The notes below the pieces were generated by a model. The model saw only the letters and a list, made by a program, of their open reading frames with translations. It was not told the DNA's origin and did not search any database. A stretch of DNA of 23,052 nucleotides from JACMLD01 sp039915085 (GTDB lineage Bacteria; Bacteroidota; Bacteroidia; Chitinophagales; Chitinophagaceae). Below are positions 6,837 through 14,354 of the stretch, in pieces. The position numbers were made by a program, and so were the translations under genes. Each line of letters begins with the position of its first letter. Within the stretch, counting starts at the first letter, position 1. The stretch spans positions 1 through 23,052 of the forward strand of contig JBDSOC010000191.1 in the NCBI GenBank assembly GCA_039915085.1. The letters run 5' to 3'.

Positions 6837-6983
6837 TTACGCCCTCCGGATTACCTTTAGCAATACTGCTATAATGGCTATCACGAGTAAAACGTGTATA
6901 ATACCGCCGGTATGATACCCAAAGTAACCAATAGCCCATGCTATTACAAGAATAACCGCAATCAGGTACAATAGATTTCCCAT
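6837..6983 (-). CDS. 48-residue membrane peptide, lmo0937/DUF5670 type
   Basis: This small gene encodes 48 residues with two hydrophobic helices: one near 4-22 and a second at about 28-44, ending VIRRA. The start MGNLLYLIAVILVIAWAIGY, the HTGG turn (24-27) and the IRR tail are the pattern of the lmo0937/DUF5670 family. Members are common in Bacteroidota and often sit among general-stress genes. Here the ATG at 6983 faces the response regulator gene, with the divergent promoter region between them. It ends in TAA and a strong terminator. The gene lies inside a longer overlapping frame that is not the real one. Function in the membrane is not known. Confidence 0.82.
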   Translation of the reverse strand: MGNLLYLIAVILVIAWAIGYFGYHTGGIIHVLLVIAIIAVLLKVIRRA

Positions 6984-7041
6984 AATTTTTTTGTTTATGT
7001 TGGTATAATAATAGAATTAACAATATACCATACATTAAAAC

Positions 7042-7131
7042 TGTGCCAGAAAATTTACCATTTTTTTAAATCGGCTGGTGCAGCTTTTTTTACCTATATC
7101 AGGTCCACGCCCGGTTATAGAATCTGGCACA
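7042..7131. promoter_or_regulatory. Outward-facing TCTGGCACA inverted repeat in divergent region
   Basis: TGTGCCAGA (7042-7050) and its exact reverse complement TCTGGCACA (7123-7131) are nine bases long with 72 bases between them. Each copy reads TCTGGCACA toward the gene on its side: the minus copy toward the DUF5670-type gene (59 bases away), the plus copy toward the response regulator (83 bases away). TGGCAC is the -24 half of a sigma-54 promoter, but neither copy has the -12 GC. A 14-base AT palindrome (7133-7146) follows the plus copy. It may be shared regulation; the promoter type is unresolved. Confidence 0.45.
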
Positions 7132-7213
7132 AATTTATATATAAATGTGTGAATATAGGGTGAGCGCTGAACATGTAAAACTACCAGCTACTTAGAAGCA
7201 TAAAAAATACTTA

Positions 7214-7579
7214 ATGAAAGTTTCTCCTAAAAAAAGTGTGCTAATTATAGACGATGAAAAAGAATTGTGTATGCTGATGGAATTAGTTTTGGAAAGAGAA
7301 CATTTTTTGGCACAAAGCATTCATGCCCTGGAAGATGCATTAAATGTTATTAAACATTTAAAGCCGGATTATATATTCCTTGACAATCACCTTCCTGATG
7401 GCAAAGGAATTGATTTTATTAAAAGTATGATTGAAGCCTATCCTGTGGCAAAAATTGTAATGATGACGGCCTACAATGAAAAGCAGTTAAATGAAAAAGC
7501 ATTAAATGAAGGAGCTTCTTATTTCCTGCATAAACCGTTTAACAGGAATAATATTGAAAATATAATAAACAGTCTGTAA
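7214..7579 (+). CDS. Receiver-only response regulator (CheY-like)
   Basis: This 121-residue protein is a single receiver domain. The acidic pair is D13/D14 (LIIDDEKE), the phosphoacceptor is D57 (YIFLDNHLPDG), the switch residue is T85 (VMMTAYN) and the conserved Lys is K107 (YFLHKPF). There is no output domain, so it must act by protein contacts or phosphotransfer. The partner kinase is not in the window. It is the only plus-strand gene in this region and stands opposite the small membrane peptide, with which it probably shares a divergent control region. Receiver-only proteins of this type occur in stress-type phosphorelays of Bacteroidota, so a stress role is an inference from neighbours. 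Confidence 0.85.
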   Translation: MKVSPKKSVLIIDDEKELCMLMELVLEREHFLAQSIHALEDALNVIKHLKPDYIFLDNHLPDGKGIDFIKSMIEAYPVAKIVMMTAYNEKQLNEKALNEGASYFLHKPFNRNNIENIINSL

Positions 7580-7606
7580 AATATATTTTAGCAATCTTAA
7601 ATTGAA

Positions 7607-7630
7607 GACATTACGGAGAATGTCCTTTTT
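7607..7630 (+). terminator. Short hairpin terminator behind the response regulator
   Basis: GACATT (7607-7612), a six-base loop and AATGTC (7619-7624) are followed by CTTTTT. It lies 27 bases past the regulator stop and touches the last bases of the convergent membrane protein gene. The stem is short and only partly GC, so confidence is moderate. Confidence 0.45.
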
Positions 7631-8045
7631 ATAAAGCATCCTTCTTTTTATTTCTCTCCTCATTTATTGCGGCATCAGGCATCAATGACATTAACAGCAT
7701 AATACCGGAGGCTATGAGCAGCAAATACAAACCAATTTTCTTTGCCGGACATTCTCCACTATAACAACGGCCAACAAGAATATAATTACGGATACTCCAG
7801 GCAATATTAAACCCGCAGAAGAAAATATTTGTACGTTTGGCCCATATTTGCGGCAATAAAAATAATATACCTGCTCCCACGCAACATATAATATTCATAA
7901 GGCCGGGCCTTCCAAAATTATGTTTCCCATTAGAAAACATCCCTCCAATTAACAATTGAACCGACTGAACATATATCCATGGAGTATAACAAACTATTAT
8001 TACCGTTATCACTGATAGTAAACCAATCCATTTAGAATACTTCAT
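7629..8045 (-). CDS. Four-helix membrane protein, unnamed family
   Basis: From the ATG at 8045 the protein has 138 residues and four hydrophobic segments (about 5-22, 55-70, 75-95 and 105-122). Conserved-looking features are CYTPWIYVQSVQLLIGG, NFGRPGLMN, QIWAKRTNIFFC and RCYSGECPAKK; the last may hold a cysteine pair. I recognise this as a recurrent uncharacterised inner-membrane protein of Bacteroidota with no assigned function. An in-frame ATG eight codons further upstream (8069) would add a basic, less typical start; I prefer 8045 because MKYSKWIGLLS starts cleanly before the first helix. It converges with the response regulator and has no obvious operon partner. The 232-base stretch between it and the hydrolase gene holds no gene I can support. 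Confidence 0.72.
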   Translation of the reverse strand: MKYSKWIGLLSVITVIIVCYTPWIYVQSVQLLIGGMFSNGKHNFGRPGLMNIICCVGAGILFLLPQIWAKRTNIFFCGFNIAWSIRNYILVGRCYSGECPAKKIGLYLLLIASGIMLLMSLMPDAAINEERNKKKDAL

Positions 8046-8277
8046 ACAAAAATATATTTTCCGCTTCAAACCTGATTGATACAGCTACCGGGGGCAAAGA
8101 TAATCCCGGTTGCAGTAACGAATGGTATTATTACATTCAGGCTACAATACTTTTTTACATATTCTATCTCCAAATACTATAAAAGCTAAAATTACCTGCA
8201 ACACTGGTTTAAATGAAAGTCATTCAGTTTACCATACCCGGATTAACCCTGCTAATCATTAACAGGTAAATTCTGAT

Positions 8278-10656
8278 TTAATCATTTTTTATAACAGGCT
8301 CAGGTGTGACGATACGGCATCCAAAAACCCGCCCGGCTGTTTTACCTGCATTGGCTGCTATGCGTATATTGACTGATGCTTTGTCTTTGATCATATCAGC
8401 CGGTATGAGGTACTCTTTATCATAAAACTTACCTGTTGTTCCACCATTCCATTCTACCGAAACCAGTTTTACATCATTAATTAAAATATCAAATGCACTG
8501 TTTTTATCATCCCCAAAATAAGTACATAGCAGTATATTCTGTACACCAGGCTTTACTTTTATGTCAAAAGAAAAAAAGCCCCCGGCCCTGGCTTCCCTGC
8601 CTGTACGGGTTAGTGCATTGCCCGGGTATGAATTAATCGATCCCTGAAGATTATGATCCCTTTCCGGCTGCATCTCTCCAAGTCTCATTATATCAATGGT
8701 TCTTTCTTCTATTGCTTTCTGCTGTACTTTTTCTTCTTTATAAGCCGCTTCCCTTGATACCCATTCTTCATTGGTAAAATAATCCCAGTAAACACTATAA
8801 AAATCACGGTGCATTGCATAGAAAGGTGACAACTCCGTATCAAACGGTTTACCCACGCCCTGCATTTTAAATGTCAGCGGTTTATTGGCAACAGGTTTTA
8901 CCCATTCAGTAACATTGTGATTGCTGGTTAATAAAACCGGTGTACCATATACAGGATCAGGCATTGTTGCCCCCAGATCGCCTGCCAACAAAACCGGACC
9001 ATATAATAATGCAACCCGGTTTTTATTATCCGGCATGCTCTCCGTATATAAATGCATGTCGAAAGCAATATCCAATTTATCATTATTCTTCCAGGTTCTG
9101 CTTACCGCAAAATAACCATTCGTTGCTTTTTTTGCTTCTACCTGTTTACCATTTACTTTTATGATAATATTGTTAGCTGACCACCATGGGTTCCTGATAT
9201 ACAATATAAAAGCTGATGGCCGCGAGGAAGTTACAGTAAGTGAACTGGCATTGCTTTCAGGGAAAGAAGTATTTTGTGTAATGGTAATATTTTTCTCTTT
9301 CCAGTTTAATTGCGAAGGAATAAAAAGATTGACAAATAATCCACCGTCAGCACTCCGGTAGTAAATGGCCTCTCCATATTTTGAATGATTTTCTATTCCT
9401 GAGCCTACACAGCACCAGAATGAATTGAATTTGTCTGAAAAAGCTTTTTTACCGCCCATTCTCAATGGTACAAAATAACACATCATGCCACTATCAGGTT
9501 CCTGGCTTGCAAGTATATGGTTGTAAAGGGCACGCTCATAAAAATCTGCATACTCCGGCCGTGGATTAAACGCAAAAAGCTGGCGTGTTAATTTCAGCAT
9601 ATTATATGTGTTGCAGGTTTCCGTAGTATTATCGCTCAGCCGGTCGTTAAGCTTGTCCTCATCGCCAAGGTACTCGTAATTGCTGTTGCCACCGTTTACA
9701 TACGTGTGATGGTTAACGATAGTGTGCCAGAAATAATCCGCAATGGTACTATCCTTTGTATCGCCTGTAAGCTGGTATCGTCGTTCTGCACCAATGACCT
9801 TTGGAATATTGGTATTGGAATGCCTTCCCTGCATTACATCCTTTTGCCTGGCCAGGGAATCCAGCACTGCTTTATGATGAAATTTATATGATAGCTCCAG
9901 GTAATTTTTATTGCCGGTAACAGCATACATATTTACAAGAACTTCATTCATTCCACCATGTTCGCAGTCCAGCATTTTTTGCAACTGGACATCATTGAGA
10001 TTTTTCAATTCAACATCTATCCATCTGCATACTTTATTCAGCACATCAACAGCCTGCTTGTTGCCGCAGTATAAATAGGTGTCCAGTAAACCTGCTATTA
10101 CTTTATGCATTGTATACCATGGCACCCATGCGCCATTTAAATCAAATCCACGTGAACGTATTTCCCCCCTGGCCACCTGCGCAAATACAGTATCTTCATT
10201 GGGAACAGCACCCACATAACCTGTTTTACGGGCTTGCTGGCAGATGGCCAGTTCGCTAACAATGTAAGCAGTTCGTTCTTTAAATTTTTCATCATGGGTA
10301 GATGCATACATCATGGCACAGGCCGAAAGATAATGCCCCAGTGTATGCCCTGAAATTGTTTCACTCTCCCATCCTCCATACAATGCTCCCTTAACCGGTA
10401 AACCTGCATATTCGCGAAAACGATGCAGCAACCTGTCTGGCTCTATCTCCAGCAGGTAGGCGCCATCAAGATCCATCGCTTTTTTAAAAACACCGCCTGT
10501 TATTTTTACATCCGTAAGATTAAAAGCATATGCTTTTACCGGAACTAGCGGCTTAACTTTTATTTTAGGATTATTAAACTCCGCAACGTAGCTCTGACAA
10601 AATACATTTACCGATATGGCTGATAACAAACAGTATAACAAATAGAATTTCTTCAT
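8278..10656 (-). CDS. GH127-type (DUF1680) beta-L-arabinofuranosidase, secreted
   Basis: This 792-residue protein has a signal peptide (1-21) and the DUF1680 (alpha/alpha)6 barrel of families GH127/GH146. Typical stretches are PDRLLHRFREYAGLPVKG (73-90), WESETISGHTLGHYLSA (96-112), WVPWYTMHKVIAGLLD (177-192), and TETCNTYNMLKLTR (345-358). In the known arabinofuranosidase HypBA1, Glu and three Cys bind zinc and one Cys is the nucleophile; the matching residues here are E346, C348, C415 and C416 (FWCC). E328 is a candidate acid/base. A beta-sandwich follows, then a C-terminal domain (about 660-785). It ends a five-gene run, 55 bases behind the MG2 protein. It likely removes non-reducing-end arabinofuranose from plant glycans; exact linkage is not predictable. 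Confidence 0.85.
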   Translation of the reverse strand: MKKFYLLYCLLSAISVNVFCQSYVAEFNNPKIKVKPLVPVKAYAFNLTDVKITGGVFKKAMDLDGAYLLEIEPDRLLHRFREYAGLPVKGALYGGWESETISGHTLGHYLSACAMMYASTHDEKFKERTAYIVSELAICQQARKTGYVGAVPNEDTVFAQVARGEIRSRGFDLNGAWVPWYTMHKVIAGLLDTYLYCGNKQAVDVLNKVCRWIDVELKNLNDVQLQKMLDCEHGGMNEVLVNMYAVTGNKNYLELSYKFHHKAVLDSLARQKDVMQGRHSNTNIPKVIGAERRYQLTGDTKDSTIADYFWHTIVNHHTYVNGGNSNYEYLGDEDKLNDRLSDNTTETCNTYNMLKLTRQLFAFNPRPEYADFYERALYNHILASQEPDSGMMCYFVPLRMGGKKAFSDKFNSFWCCVGSGIENHSKYGEAIYYRSADGGLFVNLFIPSQLNWKEKNITITQNTSFPESNASSLTVTSSRPSAFILYIRNPWWSANNIIIKVNGKQVEAKKATNGYFAVSRTWKNNDKLDIAFDMHLYTESMPDNKNRVALLYGPVLLAGDLGATMPDPVYGTPVLLTSNHNVTEWVKPVANKPLTFKMQGVGKPFDTELSPFYAMHRDFYSVYWDYFTNEEWVSREAAYKEEKVQQKAIEERTIDIMRLGEMQPERDHNLQGSINSYPGNALTRTGREARAGGFFSFDIKVKPGVQNILLCTYFGDDKNSAFDILINDVKLVSVEWNGGTTGKFYDKEYLIPADMIKDKASVNIRIAANAGKTAGRVFGCRIVTPEPVIKND

Positions 10657-10711
10657 ATAGTTTTAATTATTGCGTGAATTGGTTTGGGGGTGCAGATGAT
10701 TATTTGCGTGG

Positions 10712-13147
10712 CTATTTTTTTCCTGCAACCGAATCGTTTTCCTTAACCCGGAAAAAGATAGTTTTACTGCCTGTTTTTCCGTCTGCGGTTATTCCCTGCA
10801 GCACCACCGCAAATTGACCCGGCATATCTGATGTATAAAAAACTGTTTCCTGTTTCCCTTCTTTATTTGTTTTAACCACGGGCAACCAGTGTAAAAGTGT
10901 TCGGAAATCAGGCAGCCTGCCACCAGACTGTTCCTGCGTTTCATAAACCGGCGAAAAAAATTCTCTTTGCATTTGCAACGTTTCGTAATCTATAACGGTT
11001 GCATGCGGGTCCAGTTCATAACCGGGCAGATCTCCTTTATAAGTGATAAAATTTACGATACCGCCAAAATACATGTTGCCATAAAAATACATCCGCGCCA
11101 CCACTTCAAGTTTTTTTATTTTAAGGGGATCATAACGCATTAATTTATTTATATCAAACACCGGCACCCCGTCCAGCAATACCAATGGATCTACCTGGAA
11201 AAATTCTTTCCTGATGTGATCAAAAACCGGGAAGTAAAATTTACCATCTCTTCTTCTTACGTTTACATCAGGTACATACTCACGCAATACTTCTTCAAGC
11301 GTAGTAAACCTTACGTAATCATCCAGCATGTATGCCGCATCGGGCTTAATATAAAATGGCATTGTATCAATAGAGGGTGCTATAAATTGCTTTAACTTAT
11401 GACCTGCATAAGTGTTTTGCACCAGTACGGAAACATTTTGATTGAGCAATGTTGCCGCGTTCTTTTCAGGAAGTGAGAATTCAGGAAGAATGGTGACTGA
11501 ATATTTGTCTGCATAAGGACTCATTATTTCCACATGCCTTAAGCTGTCTTCCTGGCCCGCTGACTGCACAATAATTTCACTATTCCCGTAGAAATTATTC
11601 ATTTCAAATTTTACAAAACCGCTGTCATCACTTATATCACCCCGAAACTGGGTTCTTGTTCCTGCAACTGACAAAAAACATTCAACACCTTTCACAGCCT
11701 GCCCTGTGGCATTGCTGGTTACCCTGCCCCTGATAATATGCCCTTTATACTCTGGTGCAAATTCAAAAGACGGTGTTGTACGCTGAAGTATGTCTTCCCA
11801 ACGAAAGCGGCGCCACCCCTGGGTTAGCATAAGGTTATCCAGCGCTTCTGTGGTTTCCGGGGTTTGGCTTGTAAAGTAATAGCCGGGTGATTCAATTCTT
11901 CCAACCAGGTCGGAACTCAGCCAAAGGTAATTGCTGATGTCCATTTCGTCTGGCCCTGTCAAAGAATCAATTCGGTAAACAGCCATGGACATATTAGCAG
12001 GTATTGGCTTTCCGTCCTGGTCAGCCGAAAGAATTTTAATGTCCATTTTCTTCCGCTGTTCATATTCCGGCTGATCTGCAGTTGCAGTTATTTCAAGGTG
12101 CTGTACAGGCTTCTTAAAAAATAAACGTTCGCATACCGGCTTCCGCTCTTCATTAAAAATGGTAAAATGAGAAATTCCATCTCCAAGTTTATCTATATCA
12201 ACAAAAAACTCTGCGTATCCATTGCGCAGTATACCGCTTGCCACTGCTTTTACTGATCCTCTTGTATGTGCAAAAAGGATGACAGGAGGAGAATAGGATG
12301 AAGCAGGTGCCTGAACGGTTATTTTCAATTGCCTGTTAGGCGATTCACCGAGATGCATAACATATCCATCATTGTATGCCAGCGGTAAATCCAGTATGAT
12401 ATGACTGCTATCGGGTAATACAGTTATTGCTTTATAGGTGTGTCCTGCTTCCGGAGTCAATAAGAAATTACCCATTCCAAATTTTACCGTAGTATAATAA
12501 CCTACTGTATCTGCTTTATCGCTTATAATGATACCCCGGCACGATAACCCTTTACCATTTTGATCTACCACCCTGAAAGCAACTTTGCTTTGTATCCCAT
12601 TCACCAAATTGCCCCCTTCGGGAAAGAGCTGTATATCATACTTATTTTTTTTCTGCAGCGTATTACCTTCATATACTTTCCGCGTATTGACAATTGTAAT
12701 TGGCTTTTCAAAAAAATAAGCTTCGCTGAAATTTTTCATCCAGCTGGTATAAGCACGCAACAGGTATTTTCCGGACACTAATGAAATGGGCAACTGCAGA
12801 GAACCGTTACCATCGCCTTCCTTTATCGGCACTTTTGCCTGCAATACAGGCTTATTATTTTTATCAAGTACTTCCAGATAAGCAAGTTTACTGAGGCCAA
12901 GCGGCTTGTGAAAAAAAGCATCTGTATTATATATTTTGAACCAGCAAATTTCTCCAGCCAGGTAAAAATTTTTATCTGTATGCACATACAGTTTTTCCTG
13001 CAACACCTGCTGGTTATATTCATTGAACCGATCTCTAAGCAATGCCTCTTTATCCTGCTGCGCCTGTACCGATGTGCAGATAGCGGCAGAAAATACAATT
13101 ATGCACAGGTATAATCTGAAAGACTGCATCAATAATTTTTTATGCAT
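10712..13147 (-). CDS. MG2/macroglobulin-like surface protein with barrel-less plug-like module
   Basis: This 811-residue protein has a signal peptide (cleavage near 30, VQAQ). An MG2-type domain starts at about 50 (EKLYVHTDKNFYLAGEICWF), with further beta-sandwich domains to about 450. The LMLTQGWRRFRWEDIL motif (439-454) recurs in this Bacteroidota family. A carboxypeptidase-like regulatory domain spans about 470-530. From about 605 to 705 the sequence resembles a TonB-receptor plug (FTTLEEVLREYVPDV, then DPLVLLDGVPV, then YFGGIVNFITYKG), but no beta-barrel follows; the chain ends with another beta-rich domain. No thioester motif of true alpha-2-macroglobulins is seen. The gene lies 46 bases behind the DUF4249 gene. 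Similar proteins accompany receptors in Bacteroidota; role unknown, possibly surface docking or blocking of the receptor. Confidence 0.75.
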   Translation of the reverse strand: MHKKLLMQSFRLYLCIIVFSAAICTSVQAQQDKEALLRDRFNEYNQQVLQEKLYVHTDKNFYLAGEICWFKIYNTDAFFHKPLGLSKLAYLEVLDKNNKPVLQAKVPIKEGDGNGSLQLPISLVSGKYLLRAYTSWMKNFSEAYFFEKPITIVNTRKVYEGNTLQKKNKYDIQLFPEGGNLVNGIQSKVAFRVVDQNGKGLSCRGIIISDKADTVGYYTTVKFGMGNFLLTPEAGHTYKAITVLPDSSHIILDLPLAYNDGYVMHLGESPNRQLKITVQAPASSYSPPVILFAHTRGSVKAVASGILRNGYAEFFVDIDKLGDGISHFTIFNEERKPVCERLFFKKPVQHLEITATADQPEYEQRKKMDIKILSADQDGKPIPANMSMAVYRIDSLTGPDEMDISNYLWLSSDLVGRIESPGYYFTSQTPETTEALDNLMLTQGWRRFRWEDILQRTTPSFEFAPEYKGHIIRGRVTSNATGQAVKGVECFLSVAGTRTQFRGDISDDSGFVKFEMNNFYGNSEIIVQSAGQEDSLRHVEIMSPYADKYSVTILPEFSLPEKNAATLLNQNVSVLVQNTYAGHKLKQFIAPSIDTMPFYIKPDAAYMLDDYVRFTTLEEVLREYVPDVNVRRRDGKFYFPVFDHIRKEFFQVDPLVLLDGVPVFDINKLMRYDPLKIKKLEVVARMYFYGNMYFGGIVNFITYKGDLPGYELDPHATVIDYETLQMQREFFSPVYETQEQSGGRLPDFRTLLHWLPVVKTNKEGKQETVFYTSDMPGQFAVVLQGITADGKTGSKTIFFRVKENDSVAGKK

Positions 13148-13193
13148 TATTAATTTCCTGAAATATTATAAAACATCCTTTTAAACCAGTTCA

Positions 13194-14345
13194 TTATGGC
13201 CAGTATACCGGCTTTTTATTAGATCCCCTTAACGTACAATCAACGCATTCGTGCGGTGCTGCAAAAAAAGTAGCAATACTACCAGTAGGTGAAGTCTCTC
13301 CCACTATCGTAGGCATAAGTCCAAGGCCTTTCGCGAAAATAGTATCAGATATATTTTTAATTTCTACAACGTAGCAACCGCTTTGATAATCCCATTGAGG
13401 CAGCTCACTGACGCTGATAAAAATTCTTTTTTCCTGTACGGGGCATATATTAAAATAACCGATAACAGGCTCGCTGCTATCCGAAACATTGTGGATATTC
13501 CCTTTTAATTCGGATGGCTGGGCATCAAAAATTGATCCTGTTGACTCTGTATTTTTTTTCATTTTTTCCAGGAACTCATACCCTTCTTTTGTCCAAGCAT
13601 ACTGCTTCACATTAATACTGTACAATAACCCGATCTTGATGGATCCATGCGGAATAAATGCAACAGGCAGATAAACAACATCCTTACTTAATTTAGCGGT
13701 AGAGCCCAGTAAAAGTGCGCTGGAAGAATTGTACTGCCAGCAATTGATGATGTTAGGATCAAACGAAAAAGTTGAAGAGTCACTGTAGACAACACTATAA
13801 ATATTTGGCGGGGTAACCTTGTATTTTAAAACTTTGTAATAAGTTGACTGAATCTGCCAGGTTTCATCATAAGCCCATTGGTAATAGCGTGTGTTGTTTT
13901 GCGTATCATGTGTATTGACATACAACTGTACACCGTCTCCATTTTCTCTTTTCCAGCTGATACTATCAATGGGGGGATTGTTCTTTACCGCCACATAATC
14001 CGAGAGATAATCTTTTCCTCCATTTGAAGTTATATGCAAGCGGTATTTTATAGCAGTGTTTAAATTGAGGTTACTGGTGCTGTAAATACCCTTCCCCCTG
14101 TTTGCAAACGCATATACACTGTTATCTTCTCCCTGCAGTTTTACGATGGCACCAGTTTCAGTAAGAATATTCCGGTTGTCAAGTTTGGTTGTACGGCTTA
14201 ATGTTATACTCGCAGTACCCGAACCGCTATTAACTACACCCTCTACTACCAGATAACCGGTTAGGGGTGATTGCACAGGCGACTCATAATGTTCTTTGCA
14301 GCCTGCTACCAGCAAAGCCAGTAAACAATACAATAACTGTTTCAT
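13194..14345 (-). CDS. DUF4249 lipoprotein, likely receptor partner
   Basis: This 383-residue lipoprotein has a lipobox LVAGC (C16), followed by KEHYE, a charged stretch like the surface-export signal of Bacteroidota lipoproteins. The DUF4249 pattern is visible: LVVEGVVNSGSGTASITLSRT near 32-52, an early regulatory-type beta-sandwich, and the C-terminal HECVDCTLRGSNKKPVYWP with a Cys pair. DUF4249 proteins are routinely encoded next to TonB receptors in this phylum and are thought to act with them, in the place where SusD would be; no biochemical function is known to me. Here it follows the receptor by nine bases. I infer it caps or feeds that receptor on the outer face. Confidence 0.85.
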   Translation of the reverse strand: MKQLLYCLLALLVAGCKEHYESPVQSPLTGYLVVEGVVNSGSGTASITLSRTTKLDNRNILTETGAIVKLQGEDNSVYAFANRGKGIYSTSNLNLNTAIKYRLHITSNGGKDYLSDYVAVKNNPPIDSISWKRENGDGVQLYVNTHDTQNNTRYYQWAYDETWQIQSTYYKVLKYKVTPPNIYSVVYSDSSTFSFDPNIINCWQYNSSSALLLGSTAKLSKDVVYLPVAFIPHGSIKIGLLYSINVKQYAWTKEGYEFLEKMKKNTESTGSIFDAQPSELKGNIHNVSDSSEPVIGYFNICPVQEKRIFISVSELPQWDYQSGCYVVEIKNISDTIFAKGLGLMPTIVGETSPTGSIATFFAAPHECVDCTLRGSNKKPVYWP

Positions 14346-14354
14346 GTTTTTATA

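Noticed and set aside
6760..7035. 91-codon minus-strand frame over the small membrane peptide gene
   Set aside because: It overlaps the DUF5670-type gene in another frame, crosses its terminator, and has no signal or family; the 48-residue frame has the expected two helices and the terminator at its end.
7042..7150. A complete sigma-54 promoter pair
   Set aside because: Both TGGCAC copies lack the GC expected at -12, so only the -24 half is present; listed instead as an unresolved element.
10712..13147. True thioester-containing alpha-2-macroglobulin
   Set aside because: No CGEQ-type thioester motif and no bait-region layout; only MG2-like domains are shared.
13194..14345. The DUF4249 gene as a SusD homolog
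   Set aside because: It lacks the helical TPR-rich layout and ~500-residue length of SusD; the sequence is beta-rich with the DUF4249 C-terminal Cys pattern.
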